Counted from the first letter of the stretch, positions 8,599 through 18,662 are shown. The stretch is 64,000 nt of DNA from Marinobacter zhanjiangensis (GCF_014651935.1 NZ_BMXV01000007.1:62001-126000); one strand, 5' to 3'. The notes: a model not told the origin generated them from the letters alone. Made by a program: numbers and translations.

Positions 8599-11226
8599 CT
8601 ACTGTCCTTTCGCCTTTTTGATCGTCTCCAGGTGCTGCTGGATTTCGTCGCTTTCCGGGGCCAGCGCCAGTGCCTTTTCGAGAGTCGTCAGGGCTTCCTG
8701 GTTGCGGCCGGCCAGATGAAGGATCCAGCCGTAGGTATCCAGAATGGCGGCGTTGTCCGGCGCCAGCTCGCTCGCCCGTGAGGCCAGGGACAGGGCTCGC
8801 TCCTGGTCCGTTTCCCGCAGCAGCCATGCCAGGTTGTTCATGGTGATGGGGTTGTCCGGACTCTGTTCCAGGGCGGCTTCGTAGCTGGCAATGGCCGCTG
8901 CCTCATTGCCACTGGACATCTGGTATTCGGCCAGGCTCAGTTGCGCCGCGGTACTGGCCGGGGCTGCAGACACCCAGGCCTGAGCAAGCTCTCCGACGCT
9001 GTCCGGCGCATACTGTTTGGCCAGGGAGAGCAGGGTGGGCATCAGTTCGGTGTTGCCAGCAGTCTCCCAGCGTTCCAGCAGGTAGTCGAAAGCGGCTTTT
9101 TCATCCTCCGACGTCGTGATCAGCCTTGCCCTGGTCAGGTCGATCGGGGTCTGTTCACCGAAGGAGCTTTCCAGTTCGTCGAGGCCGGCCATGGCTTCTT
9201 CGTGATTGCCTGCGGCTGCGGCAACACGCACCGGAACCAGGGCAAAAGACAGGTTGTTTGGGCGCAGGGAGGCTGCTTCTGCGGCCTTGGAGCGGGCCGT
9301 GGCCCAATCTTCCTGGCTGGCGGCCAGCTCGGCTTCGGCCACCAGCAGCTGGCCCCGCACGATCCGGCCCTGGTCGGTTTGTGCATCCTCAGAAATGCGG
9401 TCGAGTATCTGTCGGGCATCCGTCAACTGGCCCTGCTGGACGCGGATCTGGGCGGCGAGGGTGTAGGCGTTGGGGGCCAGTTCGTCATTCTCTGTGGCGA
9501 TATCATTCAGCCAGGTCACTACCTCGTCGGGGCTCTGGTTCCGGGAGTATAGGCGGCCGGCAGCCTGTAGCAGGCCGATGTTGGCCGGTTGCAGCCGGGC
9601 GGCGCGAAGCAGTGTGTCGATTGCCTTGTCGTTCTGGTTCTGTTCCTGGTAAATGGCGCCCAATGCAATCAGGGCCAGCAGGTTGTCCGATGACTCGCTG
9701 GTCTGTTGCTCCAGTCGGTTCTGTGCGGATTCGGTGTCGCCCAGGCGGTGCTCGGTCATGGCGGCCAGGGTGACGGCACGAGGGTTATCGGCGAAGCCGT
9801 TGATCAGCGATTCGGCCACTTCCCCGGCTTCGGTCTCGCGCTCCGTACTCAGCAGCAATGAAAGGTAGTACTGCGTTACCGACCAGTCGGTGGGGGTTTC
9901 GGTAAAGGCCACCCGCATCTGGGCCAGGGCCTGCTCCGTCTGGTCCTGCGTCATGTAATGGCGCGCCAGGGCCAGGCGCAGGCGGGAGCGGGAGCGGTCA
10001 AGCTCCAGGGCCTTGCTCAGGCTGGCAACGCCGCTGTCTTTCTCGCCCGGCAGCGAAAGGGCCAGCAGGCCGTGCATGGCCAGCAGGTCGACATCGTTGG
10101 GGCGCGCGGTGATGGCCCGGGACAGGGTTTTCAGGGCCTCCTCCCGCTTGCCGGTATCGATCTGCGCAATGGTGGCTGCCCGCAGCAAGGGCGTAGGCGT
10201 GGTTTCGGCATCTACTTTGTCCACCAGCAGCGACTGGGCGTCGTCAGAACGACCCTCCTGGAGGCTGAGGGCGCCCAGCATCATCGACACCCGGTCGTTA
10301 TCGGGGTTCTGCTGCAGCAATTCCTCTAGCGTGGTGCGGGCGGTGTCCAGATCCCCGCGGTTGATGGCCTCAATGGCGGATTCTGCCCGTTCCCGGGTGT
10401 CGGAACTGGTGTTTTCGGCCAGAATCTTGTTGTAAACCTGCGCCTCGGTAATGCGTCCCTGCTCCGTCAGGCTGCGGGACAACAGAGTAAGGATCTGCCG
10501 CCTGATCGGCAGGAAAATGTCGGACGTGGGCACGCTGCCGGTGGCATCGGTCAGCACCTCGGTCGTTTCGCCTACATTCCCCATGCGGTAATGGGCCAGG
10601 CCGGTGAGGTAGAGGATTTCGGGATCGTCGCCGTGCTCTTCCGTCCAGCCGGTCAGTTCATTGACGGCAGCATTGGCTTCGTTCTCGGCGAGCAGGGCCC
10701 GTGCGAGAGCGGCCGTGATGTCCGGGTTGGCCGGCGCGGCCTTGCGCAGTTCCCGCAACTCCTGGATGGCTTCCTGGCTATTGCCCGCCAGATGCTTGCT
10801 CTGTGCCAGCAGCAGTTGATGTTGCTGTTTCTGGGCATCGGATTCGGGGGTGAAGCCTTCCAGGGTCTCGCGGGCAGACAGGTGTTTTCCCTGCAGGATA
10901 TAGCCACGGGCAAGGGGGAGGACGACCTGCTGGCGGTGGTCTTCAAGCCAGGGTTCCAGCAGCTCTGTGGTTTGTTCGCCGGCGCCAATGTTGTTGTAAA
11001 TCCCCGCCAGTGTTACCACGTGCTCCACATTACCGGGGTCTTTCTGCACGGCATTGCGGACTTCCAGCATGGCGGACCGGTACTGGCCCTGATCGGCGTA
11101 GGTTTCGGCTCTGTCGATATGGCCCGCCGCCTCGGAGCCGGATTCATCCGAACTGCTGCAACCAGCAGCAAAAACAATCAGGGAAGCGGAAACGGTGGCG
11201 GCAAGGAGCCTGAGCGCAGTATTCAT
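8599..11226 (-). CDS. prsT: PEP-CTERM system TPR-repeat lipoprotein PrsT
   Basis: 875 residues with a lipoprotein signal (lipobox FAAGC, Cys near residue 23), then almost wholly tetratricopeptide repeats, typically with A-x-Y-x-x-A-L and P-x-N/D endings (HIDRAETYADQGQYRSAMLE at the start, EALTTLEKALALAPESDEIQ near the end). Length and lipobox match PrsT, which co-occurs with XrtA-type exosortase and exopolysaccharide loci and is thought to scaffold the secretion machinery at the outer membrane. A 9-bp perfect hairpin (GCGGGTGTC/GACACCCGC, 8557-8583) follows the stop codon but lacks a good T-run. No sigma-54 element was found upstream. Confidence 0.88.
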   Translation of the reverse strand: MNTALRLLAATVSASLIVFAAGCSSSDESGSEAAGHIDRAETYADQGQYRSAMLEVRNAVQKDPGNVEHVVTLAGIYNNIGAGEQTTELLEPWLEDHRQQVVLPLARGYILQGKHLSARETLEGFTPESDAQKQQHQLLLAQSKHLAGNSQEAIQELRELRKAAPANPDITAALARALLAENEANAAVNELTGWTEEHGDDPEILYLTGLAHYRMGNVGETTEVLTDATGSVPTSDIFLPIRRQILTLLSRSLTEQGRITEAQVYNKILAENTSSDTRERAESAIEAINRGDLDTARTTLEELLQQNPDNDRVSMMLGALSLQEGRSDDAQSLLVDKVDAETTPTPLLRAATIAQIDTGKREEALKTLSRAITARPNDVDLLAMHGLLALSLPGEKDSGVASLSKALELDRSRSRLRLALARHYMTQDQTEQALAQMRVAFTETPTDWSVTQYYLSLLLSTERETEAGEVAESLINGFADNPRAVTLAAMTEHRLGDTESAQNRLEQQTSESSDNLLALIALGAIYQEQNQNDKAIDTLLRAARLQPANIGLLQAAGRLYSRNQSPDEVVTWLNDIATENDELAPNAYTLAAQIRVQQGQLTDARQILDRISEDAQTDQGRIVRGQLLVAEAELAASQEDWATARSKAAEAASLRPNNLSFALVPVRVAAAAGNHEEAMAGLDELESSFGEQTPIDLTRARLITTSEDEKAAFDYLLERWETAGNTELMPTLLSLAKQYAPDSVGELAQAWVSAAPASTAAQLSLAEYQMSSGNEAAAIASYEAALEQSPDNPITMNNLAWLLRETDQERALSLASRASELAPDNAAILDTYGWILHLAGRNQEALTTLEKALALAPESDEIQQHLETIKKAKGQ

Positions 11227-11355
11227 GGTTTCGGTCCTTCGAGGAAATCTGTTTGGTTTTTAACCGTATCCTAGTGCCTTCATAATCTTTTGGACAGGCG
11301 ATTTTTACGTCGCAGGTCAATTTGCAGGCATGCCACCAGGGGCGTCACGTTAAAG

Positions 11356-11664
11356 TCAGCCCTGGCGCGCCAGGTTACTCAGTTTGGGATTTGGCTGTTT
11401 CGCCCGGCGCATGATGATGGCGATCTTGCCAATGGTCTGCACCAGTTCTGCGCCGGACCGGGCACACAGCTCGCTGATGGCCTCACTGCGGGCTTCGCGA
11501 TCATTGTTGGCAACCTTCACCTTGATCAGCTCGTGATCATCCAGGGCGCGGTCCAGTTCCTGCATCAGTCCTTCAGACAGGCCTTTGTCACCAATGATGA
11601 TGATAGGCTTGAGGTTATGGGCGATTGCCCGGTATTCGCGGCGCTGGGCGGCGGAAAGGCTCAT
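11356..11664 (-). CDS. yhbY: Ribosome assembly RNA-binding protein YhbY (CRM domain)
   Basis: 102 residues forming a single CRM domain: LSAAQRREYRAIAHNLKPII, then the IGDKGLSEGLMQELDRAL and HELIKVKV blocks typical of YhbY. By family knowledge it associates with the precursor of the large ribosomal subunit. It diverges from rlmE, another 50S maturation gene, as in many gammaproteobacteria. A plausible promoter on the minus strand is TTGGCG (11719-11714), a 16-base spacer, then TATTAA (11697-11692). Confidence 0.92.
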   Translation of the reverse strand: MSLSAAQRREYRAIAHNLKPIIIIGDKGLSEGLMQELDRALDDHELIKVKVANNDREARSEAISELCARSGAELVQTIGKIAIIMRRAKQPNPKLSNLARQG

Positions 11665-11828
11665 GGTGATAAAGTCTCTTGATGGGTGCGATTAATAAAT
11701 GGTGCGGCTTGTACGCCAAAGGTCGGGAGAAATTGTCGCTCCGGGACCGTATAATAGACGAATGATAACAGACAACCTCGCCATTTGGAGAGGCGTCCGC
11801 CCGGTGGATGCCCGAGACAGGAGGGAAG

Positions 11829-12449
11829 TTGGCACGCTCGAAATCCAGTGATCGCTGGCTCAAGGAACATTTTGACGATGTGTGGGTCAAAAAATCGCAA
11901 CAGGACGGCTACCGGTCCCGCGCCAGCTACAAGCTCGCAGACCTGGACCGGAAAGATCGCCTTTTCCGGCCCGGCCAGACGGTGGTTGACCTGGGGGCTG
12001 CGCCCGGGGGCTGGACGCAGGTGGCTGTGGAAAAGGTCGGGGACAAGGGTGTCGTGGTTGCCAGCGACATACTGGCCATGGATCCGGTGGCGGGCGTGGA
12101 GTTCGTTCAGGGGGATTTTACCGAGCAATCGGTCTTTGATGAACTGATGTCGGTGCTGGATGGGCGCCCGGTTGATATTGTGATTTCAGATATGGCCCCC
12201 AACATGAGTGGTAACCCCGCGACGGATATCCCCCGCGCCATGGCGCTGGTGGAACTGGCGCTGGATATGGCAAAGCAGGTGTTGCGCCCTGGCGGCGTGT
12301 TTGTCGCCAAGGTATTCCAGGGGGAAGGTTTTGACGCGTTGCTGGCGGATATGAGGGAATCCTTCTCATCCGTTGTCAGCCGCAAGCCGGACTCATCCCG
12401 TGCCCGCTCCCGTGAGATCTACCAGGTGTGCAGGGGGTTTCGCGGGTGA
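11829..12449 (+). CDS. rlmE: 23S rRNA (uridine-2552-2'-O)-methyltransferase RlmE
   Basis: 206 residues with the FtsJ Rossmann fold. The SAM motif is [11 protein letters not shown], and the K-D-K-E catalytic tetrad sits in [28 protein letters not shown] and RSREIYQVC. It methylates U2552 of the A-loop late in 50S assembly. I chose the TTG at 11829 because AGGAGG lies at 11819-11824 and the product then matches the E. coli protein in length and N-terminus; the in-frame ATG at 11808 has no good ribosome binding site. It is followed about 100 bp later by ftsH, the usual rlmE-ftsH-folP-glmM order. Confidence 0.95.
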   Translation: MARSKSSDRWLKEHFDDVWVKKSQQDGYRSRASYKLADLDRKDRLFRPGQTVVDLGAAPGGWTQVAVEKVGDKGVVVASDILAMDPVAGVEFVQGDFTEQSVFDELMSVLDGRPVDIVISDMAPNMSGNPATDIPRAMALVELALDMAKQVLRPGGVFVAKVFQGEGFDALLADMRESFSSVVSRKPDSSRARSREIYQVCRGFRG

Positions 12450-12549
12450 CCGGTTTCTGGTGGTAGGGCGTACAAGTAGTGTAAGGTAACCGTTAACAGG
12501 CTGCTGAGGATGCGTCCCCGGTTGCCCTGCAATTCACAGGTGATGACCC

Positions 12550-14493
12550 TTGAACGATATGGCTAAAAATCTGGTTTTGTGGCTGATAATTGCAGCCGTA
12601 CTGCTGATGGTGTTTCAGAATTTTTCTCCGACCACCACAGAGCAGAAGGTAAACTATACCGAATTCGTCCAGATGGTGGAGCAGGGCCAGGTGCGCCAGG
12701 TGACCATGAGTGGACAAAATGTCACCGGGCAGCGCAGTGACGGGTCCCAGTTTACGACGGTACTTCCGCCGATTCGGGATGACCGTCTGATGAGCGATCT
12801 GTTCCAGAATGACGTGACCGTCATTGGTGAAGAGCCCGAGCGCCAGAGCCTGTGGACGCAGTTGCTGGTGGCCGCTTTCCCGATCCTGATCATTATCGCC
12901 CTGTTCGTGTTCTTCATGCGACAGATGCAGGGCGGTGGTGGCGGCAAAGGCCCCATGTCGTTCGGCAAGTCCAAAGCCCGTCTGATGAGTGAAGACCAGA
13001 TCAAGACGACCTTTGGTGACGTAGCCGGTTGCGACGAGGCCAAGGAAGACGTCAAGGAACTGGTGGACTTCCTGCGGGATCCCAGCAAGTTCCAGCGGCT
13101 GGGCGGACGTATTCCCAAGGGCGTGCTGATGGTGGGCCCTCCGGGCACGGGTAAAACCCTGCTTGCCAAGGCCATTGCCGGCGAGGCCAAGGTGCCGTTC
13201 TTTACCATTTCCGGTTCCGACTTCGTGGAAATGTTCGTGGGTGTTGGTGCCTCCCGGGTACGTGACATGTTCGAGCAGGCCAAGAAGCAGAGCCCCTGCA
13301 TCATCTTCATTGACGAGATCGACGCCGTCGGCCGTCATCGTGGTGCCGGCATGGGTGGTGGTCACGACGAGCGTGAGCAGACCCTGAACGCGCTGCTGGT
13401 CGAGATGGACGGTTTTGAAGGCAACGAGGGCGTTATCGTCATCGCCGCCACTAACCGTCCGGATGTGCTCGACCCCGCGCTTCTGCGTCCGGGCCGCTTT
13501 GACCGCCAGGTGGTGGTCAGCCTGCCGGATATCATCGGCCGCGAGCAGATCCTCAAGGTACACATGAAGAAGGTGCCTCTGGCAGACGGTATCGAGCCGG
13601 GCGTTATTGCCCGCGGTACCCCTGGCTTCTCCGGTGCCGACCTGGCCAACCTGGTGAACGAGGCCGCCCTGTTTGCGGCGCGCCGTAACCAGCGCCTGGT
13701 GACCATGGAAGAGCTGGAGCTGGCCAAGGACAAGATCATGATGGGCGCCGAGCGCAAGTCCATGGTCATGAACGAGAAGGAAAAGCTCAACACGGCCTAC
13801 CACGAATCCGGCCACGCCATCGTGGGTCGGTTGATGCCCGAGCATGATCCGGTCTACAAGGTGAGCATTATTCCCCGTGGCCGGGCGCTGGGTGTGACCA
13901 TGTTCCTGCCGGAGGAGGACAAGTACAGTCACTCCAAGCGGTTCCTGATCAGCTCCATCTGCAGCCTGTTTGGCGGGCGCATTGCCGAGGAGCTGACCCT
14001 GGGCTTCGAGGGCGTGACCACCGGTGCCTCCAATGACATCGAGCGTGCCACACAGCTGGCCCGCAACATGGTCACCAAGTGGGGGCTGTCCGAGAAGCTG
14101 GGCCCGTTGCAGTACGATACTGAAAGCGAAGAGCCTTTCCTGGGCCGTAGTGCGGGGCAGAGCCACACCGTTTATTCGCCGGAAACCGCCCAGCGTATCG
14201 ATGAGGAAGTGCGCAACATCATCGACAGCTGCTACGAGAAGGCGAAGGACATCCTGGTGGAAAACCGGGAGAAGCTGGACCTGATGGCAGATGCGTTGAT
14301 GAAGTATGAAACCATCGACCGCTTCATGATCGACGACATCATGGAAGGTCGTCCGCCCCGTCCGCCCAAGGGCTGGAATGACGATGGCCGGCCGGGTGGT
14401 GGTGTAACTATCGATCAGCCGGAGACAGGAAGCCTGTCCGACGATGATGGCAGGGACAGTGACGGCGCCGGGCACCCGGCCAGCGATCACTGA
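12550..14493 (+). CDS. ftsH: ATP-dependent zinc metalloprotease FtsH
   Basis: 647 residues: two membrane segments (about 5-22 and 103-122) around a periplasmic domain, a Gly-rich linker, an AAA ATPase (Walker A GPPGTGKT at 196-203, Walker [16 protein letters not shown], second region of homology [19 protein letters not shown]) and the zinc protease with HESGH. It is a membrane hexamer that degrades misfolded membrane proteins and regulators such as LpxC and sigma-32. The TTG start is supported by AGGTGA six bases upstream; the ATG at 12559 would be 15 bases from that site. The C-terminal tail is rich in Gly, Pro and Asp, as usual. Confidence 0.97.
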   Translation: MNDMAKNLVLWLIIAAVLLMVFQNFSPTTTEQKVNYTEFVQMVEQGQVRQVTMSGQNVTGQRSDGSQFTTVLPPIRDDRLMSDLFQNDVTVIGEEPERQSLWTQLLVAAFPILIIIALFVFFMRQMQGGGGGKGPMSFGKSKARLMSEDQIKTTFGDVAGCDEAKEDVKELVDFLRDPSKFQRLGGRIPKGVLMVGPPGTGKTLLAKAIAGEAKVPFFTISGSDFVEMFVGVGASRVRDMFEQAKKQSPCIIFIDEIDAVGRHRGAGMGGGHDEREQTLNALLVEMDGFEGNEGVIVIAATNRPDVLDPALLRPGRFDRQVVVSLPDIIGREQILKVHMKKVPLADGIEPGVIARGTPGFSGADLANLVNEAALFAARRNQRLVTMEELELAKDKIMMGAERKSMVMNEKEKLNTAYHESGHAIVGRLMPEHDPVYKVSIIPRGRALGVTMFLPEEDKYSHSKRFLISSICSLFGGRIAEELTLGFEGVTTGASNDIERATQLARNMVTKWGLSEKLGPLQYDTESEEPFLGRSAGQSHTVYSPETAQRIDEEVRNIIDSCYEKAKDILVENREKLDLMADALMKYETIDRFMIDDIMEGRPPRPPKGWNDDGRPGGGVTIDQPETGSLSDDDGRDSDGAGHPASDH

Positions 14494-14521
14494 CCCGTAT
14501 CGCCTGGCATAGACCCAAGTC

Positions 14522-14550
14522 AAAACGCCGCCCTCAGGGGCGGCGTTTTT
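14522..14550 (+). terminator. Intrinsic terminator after ftsH
   Basis: AAAACGCCGCCC (14522-14533) and GGGCGGCGTTTT (14538-14549) form a perfect 12-bp stem with a 4-nt loop and a T-run. TATAAT at 14558-14563 just after it is a plausible -10 for folP, without a clear -35. Confidence 0.9.
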
Positions 14551-14620
14551 GTGTGTGTATAATGCGTGATTTTCCGGGGTATTCCCTTTCTTCAGACACT
14601 CTTTTCCAGGCAGGTTGGCA

Positions 14621-15451
14621 ATGCTGATGACATTTGCGGGACGTGAACTCGATATGGCGCGCAGCCATGTTATGGGTATCGTAAACGTGACGCCGGATTC
14701 ATTCTCCGACGGCGGCCGATACAACACCGTGGATATGGCGGTTCAGCGGGCCCGGCAGATGGTGGCGGATGGCGCCGCCTTTGTGGACGTGGGCGGCGAA
14801 TCCACCCGCCCCGGGGCAGAGCCGGTGGCGGAGCAGGAAGAGCTGGATCGTGTATGCCCGGTTATCGAGGCCATCGCGAGAAGTGTGGATACGGTGATTT
14901 CCGTGGATACCAGTACGCCCTCCGTGATGCGGGAGGCGGCAAACCTGGGTGCCGGGCTGATCAACGATGTGCGGGCGCTGGAGCGCCCGGGTGCCGTCGA
15001 GGCCGCAATGGAAACCGGTCTGCCGGTCTGCCTGATGCATATGAAAGGCGCCCCCGGCACCATGCAGGCTGATCCGGAATACCGGCACGTGGTCAGGGAT
15101 GTGGCTACCTATCTTATGGACCGGGTGCGGCACTGTGAGGCGGCGGGTGTTTCCGCGGACAAGGTGCTGCTCGACCCGGGCTTCGGTTTCGGCAAGGCCC
15201 TGGAGCACAACCTGCAACTGCTGGCGGCACTGGAGCAGTTGCAGGTGCTGGGTTACCCTTTACTGGTAGGTATGTCGCGAAAGACCATGCTGGGTCATAT
15301 AACCGGCCGCGATGTTGGTGAGCGCTTGCCCGCAAGCCTGGCGGCCGCCACAATAGCGGCCCTGAAGGGGGTCTCGGTGATACGGGTGCATGACGTACGG
15401 GAAACTGTCGATGCGGTGAAGGTGGTTGAGGCCATGCGGGCGCAGGGCTAA
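14621..15451 (+). CDS. folP: Dihydropteroate synthase FolP
   Basis: 276 residues, TIM barrel. Signature motifs: MGIVNVTPDSFSDGG, then VDVGGESTRPGAEPV, SVDTSTPSVM, LINDVRAL, LMHMKGAPGTMQ, DPGFGFGKALEHN and the late SRKTMLG. It joins p-aminobenzoate to hydroxymethyldihydropterin diphosphate in folate synthesis and is the sulfonamide target. I start at the ATG at 14621, seven bases after CAGG; a TTG at 14615 is in frame but too close to that site. Elsewhere glmM usually follows directly; here 284 bp of repeat DNA separates them. Confidence 0.95.
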   Translation: MLMTFAGRELDMARSHVMGIVNVTPDSFSDGGRYNTVDMAVQRARQMVADGAAFVDVGGESTRPGAEPVAEQEELDRVCPVIEAIARSVDTVISVDTSTPSVMREAANLGAGLINDVRALERPGAVEAAMETGLPVCLMHMKGAPGTMQADPEYRHVVRDVATYLMDRVRHCEAAGVSADKVLLDPGFGFGKALEHNLQLLAALEQLQVLGYPLLVGMSRKTMLGHITGRDVGERLPASLAAATIAALKGVSVIRVHDVRETVDAVKVVEAMRAQG

Positions 15452-15454
15452 TAA

Positions 15455-15715
15455 ATTTTTCGCCACGGAATCCACGGAATCCACGGAAGAACACGGAAAA
15501 AAAGATAAAGACAAGGCTATCTGCCACTAAACCCACGAAAGAACACGAAAGTGAAAACAAGAAAATCTGAATATCTATAAAGGCAGTTCATTTTTTCGTG
15601 TTATTTCGTGGATTTAGTGGCCAAAAAAATCATTTCATCTTTTCTTTTTCCGTGTTCTTCCGTGTTCTTCCGTGTTCTTCCGTGTTCTTCCGTGTTCTTC
15701 CGTGGCCAAACATGT
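15455..15715. repeat. Nested inverted repeat with 10-bp tandem array between folP and glmM
   Basis: The inner arms at 15523-15550 and 15594-15621 are 28 nt each with two mismatches (left begins GCCACTAAACCCACGAAAG). The outer arms are built from short units: CCACGGAAT and CCACGGAAGAACACGGA on the left (about 15463-15498), and on the right five perfect tandem copies of CGTGTTCTTC at 15651-15700 followed by CGTGGCC. The whole could fold into one long hairpin centred near 15,570. No transposase or attachment site is present. From memory, similar CACGGAAGAACACGG repeats occur between genes in many unrelated environmental bacteria; their origin is unclear. Confidence 0.85.
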
Positions 15716-15735
15716 TTTTACAGGAGCAATAGTCG

Positions 15736-17097
15736 ATGACGGACAGCAAGTCGCCGGTGGAGCGCAAGTACTTTGGCACCGATGGCATTCGCGGGCGTGT
15801 GGGACATGGGCCGATTACGCCGGATTTCATGCTACGGCTTGGATGGGCGGCGGGCCAGGCGTTCCGGCGGGATGGCCAGCCGAACAGTGTGATCATTGGC
15901 AAGGACACCCGGCTGTCGGGCTACATGTTCGAATCAGCCCTGGAGTCCGGCCTGTCCGCGGCCGGGGTGGATGTGAAGCTGCTGGGGCCCATGCCGACAC
16001 CGGCCATTGCCTATCTGACCCGTACCTTCCGTGCCTGCGCCGGCATTGTGATCAGCGCCTCCCACAATCCCCATTACGATAATGGCATCAAGTTCTTCTC
16101 CGGCGACGGCACCAAGCTGGACGATGCCCTCGAAGCGGAAATCGAGCGCTGGCTGGAAAAGCCCATCTCGGTATGCGAGTCTGCCGATCTCGGCAAGGCG
16201 ACCCGTGTCGACGATGCGCCGGGTCGCTATGTGGAGTTCTGCAAGAGCACTGTGCCCAACGAATTCGTGCTGGATGGCATGCACATCGTTCTGGATTGTG
16301 CCCATGGTGCCACCTATCACGTCGCCCCCAAGGTGTTCCGGGAGCTGGGCGCACGGGTATCGGTGATCGGGGGCGATCCCGATGGTCTGAATATCAACCT
16401 CGGCGTCGGCTCCACCCACCTTGAAGCCCTCAAGGAAACAGTCCTGCACAAGAATGCCGACCTCGGTATCGCCTTTGACGGTGATGGCGACCGGGTACTG
16501 ATGGTTGACCGTGACGGCACCGAGATTGATGGCGATGAGCTGATTTACATCATCGCCGCCCAGCGTAAGAGGGCCGGGACCCTCCATGGTGGGGTGGTCG
16601 GTACCCTGATGACCAACCTGGGGGTTGAGCTGGCCTTTCAGGATCAGGGCATTCCCTTCGAGCGGGCAAAAGTCGGCGACCGTTATGTCACGGAGCGCCT
16701 GCTGCAGCGTGGCTGGTTGCTGGGTGGTGAAGGTTCCGGGCACCTGGTGATTCGTGACTGTACCACCACCGGTGATGGCATCGTCTCGGCGCTGCAGGTG
16801 CTGCTGGCATGCTGGCGCGCCGATCAGCCCATCAGCGAGCTGCGCCAGGGTATGACCAAACTGCCCCAGACCATGATCAACGTGCGGGTGGATGAGCGTT
16901 TCGACCCCATGTCCCGTGATGACATCGTCCGGGCGGTGCGGCAGGCGGAAGATCACTTGGGTGTTGCTGGCCGCATCCTGATGCGGGCGTCTGGCACCGA
17001 GCCGCTGATTCGGGTGATGGCTGAGGGAGAAGATGCTACCGTTATTGAGCGGGTTGCTGAGGAGCTGGCGGAAGTGGTGCGCGGTTCGAGGGCCTGA
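15736..17097 (+). CDS. glmM: Phosphoglucosamine mutase GlmM
   Basis: 453 residues, close to the usual 445. The N-terminus is [13 protein letters not shown]; the phosphoserine active site is Ser108 in [15 protein letters not shown]; the magnesium loop is AFDGDGDR; the sugar-binding loop is GEGSGH; and the C-terminal phosphate loop is [12 protein letters not shown]. It converts glucosamine-6-phosphate to glucosamine-1-phosphate for UDP-GlcNAc, feeding peptidoglycan and lipopolysaccharide. The gene follows folP as in most gammaproteobacteria, despite the repeat element in between. Confidence 0.96.
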   Translation: MTDSKSPVERKYFGTDGIRGRVGHGPITPDFMLRLGWAAGQAFRRDGQPNSVIIGKDTRLSGYMFESALESGLSAAGVDVKLLGPMPTPAIAYLTRTFRACAGIVISASHNPHYDNGIKFFSGDGTKLDDALEAEIERWLEKPISVCESADLGKATRVDDAPGRYVEFCKSTVPNEFVLDGMHIVLDCAHGATYHVAPKVFRELGARVSVIGGDPDGLNINLGVGSTHLEALKETVLHKNADLGIAFDGDGDRVLMVDRDGTEIDGDELIYIIAAQRKRAGTLHGGVVGTLMTNLGVELAFQDQGIPFERAKVGDRYVTERLLQRGWLLGGEGSGHLVIRDCTTTGDGIVSALQVLLACWRADQPISELRQGMTKLPQTMINVRVDERFDPMSRDDIVRAVRQAEDHLGVAGRILMRASGTEPLIRVMAEGEDATVIERVAEELAEVVRGSRA

Positions 17098-17122
17098 ATG
17101 GATCTGGCTGATGAGTTGCCTG

Positions 17123-17233
17123 CTCCACCCTCACCCTGGCCCTCTCCCCTCGAGGGAGAGGGAATATACGCCGCCGGCTTCGGGGATGTAGCCCCTCTCC
17201 CTTGAGGGGAGAGGGGTTGGGGTGAGGGTGGAG
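17123..17233. repeat. REP-like palindromic pair (copy 1)
   Basis: Two inverted copies of a ~43-bp unit face each other. CTCCACCCTCACC at 17123 is matched perfectly by GGTGAGGGTGGAG ending at 17233, and each unit carries its own hairpin (CCCTCTCCC/GGGAGAGGG types). A 25-bp spacer lies between. The same units occur in opposite arrangement at 41601-41710. It sits in the glmM-tpiA gap, typical of REP/BIME elements. Confidence 0.85.
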
Positions 17234-17275
17234 ACTGTCCCTCCCGAGTAGACTTTAATCCCGGCCATCAGAGAC

Positions 17276-17304
17276 TTGTGCGGCCCTTTCCCCTGCTGTA
17301 TAGT
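17276..17304 (+). promoter_or_regulatory. Sigma-70 promoter for tpiA-secG
   Basis: TTGTGC at 17276-17281, a 17-bp spacer and TATAGT at 17299-17304. It lies after the repeat pair and about 48 bp before the tpiA start. Confidence 0.6.
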
Positions 17305-17351
17305 TCGCGCTCGTTTCTGGGCGGCCCCGACTTTTTGGATGGTGGATTGTC

Positions 17352-18107
17352 ATGCGAAAGCAGATTGTTGCCGCTAACTGGAAGATGAACGGCTCGAGTG
17401 AGCTGGTTCGTCAACTGGTGCCGGCCGTCAGGGATTCGGTGGCATCGCTTGATAATGCTGTCGAGGTTGTTATTATGCCTCCCTCGCTGTTTGCGAGTGA
17501 GGCAAAGGGTGAGCTTGCGGGCTCCCCGGTCATGCTCGGTGTGCAGAATGTTGCCCGCTGGCAGAGCGGTGCTTACACCGGCGAGCTGTCTGCCGCCATG
17601 GCCGCAGACATTGGTTGCCACTATGCCCTGGTGGGGCATTCCGAGCGGCGCCAGCTCTTTGGCGAGACCGACGACATCGCTGCCGAAAAGGTGTTGCGGG
17701 TTCTGGAAAGCGGTCTGGCAGTGATGCTCTGTGTGGGGGAAACCCTGGAAGAGCGTGAGGCAGGTGACGCCGAGGCGGTTGTTTGCCGCCAGGTCGAGAT
17801 AGCCCTGTCAGGGCTGGATTCAGCGGCTGCTGATCGCGTTGTGGTTGCCTACGAGCCCGTCTGGGCCATTGGTACAGGCAGGACGGCCACCGCTGAAGAC
17901 GCACAGGCCATGCACCGGACCCTGCGAGACAGGCTTTCCGACATGGGGCTGCCGGCAAATGAGATGTCGCTGCTTTACGGCGGCAGTGTAAAGCCGGATA
18001 ATGCGGGCGCGCTTTTCGCCCAGCCGGATATTGATGGTGGCCTGATTGGTGGGGCATCCCTCAAAGCAGACGATTTTATCGCGATTTGCCAGGCAGCGGT
18101 GGCATAA
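17352..18107 (+). CDS. tpiA: Triosephosphate isomerase TpiA
   Basis: 251 residues, the normal length. Active-site landmarks: AANWKMNG (Asn9, Lys11), ALVGHSERRQLFGE (catalytic His), VAYEPVWAIGTGRTA (catalytic Glu) and the phosphate loops LYGGSV and GLIGGASL. It interconverts dihydroxyacetone phosphate and glyceraldehyde-3-phosphate. tpiA followed by secG and tRNA-Leu is a standard arrangement in this group. Confidence 0.97.
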   Translation: MRKQIVAANWKMNGSSELVRQLVPAVRDSVASLDNAVEVVIMPPSLFASEAKGELAGSPVMLGVQNVARWQSGAYTGELSAAMAADIGCHYALVGHSERRQLFGETDDIAAEKVLRVLESGLAVMLCVGETLEEREAGDAEAVVCRQVEIALSGLDSAAADRVVVAYEPVWAIGTGRTATAEDAQAMHRTLRDRLSDMGLPANEMSLLYGGSVKPDNAGALFAQPDIDGGLIGGASLKADDFIAICQAAVA

Positions 18108-18172
18108 GACCGGGCATAATCACATGAATTCTGCAGTCACATGATGACTGTTCAAGGTTGCAGAGAGCAGAT

Positions 18173-18571
18173 ATGGACTGGATGGAAACACTGGTTGTCG
18201 TCGTGCACGTCGTGATTGCCGTGGGACTGGTAGGTTTGATCCTGATCCAGCAGGGCAAGGGCGCGGATGCCGGTGCCGCATTTGGTGGTGGTGGCAGCGG
18301 TGCCTCCCAGACGGTCTTTGGCAGTCAGGGTAGTGGTAGCTTCCTGACCCGTCTGACCAGCTTTCTGGCGCTGGTGTTCTTTGTGACAAGTTTTTCGCTG
18401 GCGATTTTCGCCAAGCAGCGTGCTGAAGTGGCGGGTCAGACTGGTGTGCCCACGGTACAGCAGGTCGACGAGTCGCCGTCCGCGGATCAGGCTGCCAGCG
18501 AGGGTGAGAGCCCCGATCTCAGCGACGAAGAGAACGGTGATGGTGGTAACGCCATTCCCGAGCTCGAATGA
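18173..18571 (+). CDS. secG: Preprotein translocase subunit SecG
   Basis: 132 residues from the ATG at 18173 (GAGAG just upstream); an in-frame TTG at 18158 is less likely. Two membrane segments (about 5-24 and 60-78) flank the Gly-rich SecG loop GADAGAAFGGGGSGASQTVFG and SFLTRLTS. It is the small accessory subunit of SecYEG. The C-terminal ~45 residues are an acidic Glu/Asp/Ser tail, longer than in E. coli. tRNA-Leu starts six bases after the stop codon. Confidence 0.95.
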   Translation: MDWMETLVVVVHVVIAVGLVGLILIQQGKGADAGAAFGGGGSGASQTVFGSQGSGSFLTRLTSFLALVFFVTSFSLAIFAKQRAEVAGQTGVPTVQQVDESPSADQAASEGESPDLSDEENGDGGNAIPELE

Positions 18572-18577
18572 GTTATT

Positions 18578-18662
18578 GCCGAAGTGGTGGAACTGGTAGA
18601 CACGCTATCTTGAGGGGGTAGTGGCGTAAGCCGTGCCGGTTCGAGTCCGGCCTTCGGCACCA
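18578..18662 (+). tRNA. tRNA-Leu, anticodon GAG
   Basis: An 85-nt class II tRNA with a 7-bp acceptor stem (GCCGAAG/CTTCGGC), D-loop GGTAGA, anticodon stem CTATC/GGTAG around loop TTGAGGG (anticodon GAG, reading CUC and CUU), a long variable arm, the T-loop GGTTCGAGTCC and an encoded CCA. A terminator follows. Confidence 0.96.

Noticed and set aside
12493..14727. A 744-codon open frame antisense to ftsH
   Set aside because: It mirrors the ftsH codon pattern, has no ribosome binding site or recognisable domain, and covers an unmistakable FtsH. Long antisense frames are common opposite GC-rich genes.
15651..15700. Five tandem 10-bp copies considered as a CRISPR array
   Set aside because: Copies abut directly with no spacers and no cas genes; it is a simple tandem repeat inside a larger inverted repeat.
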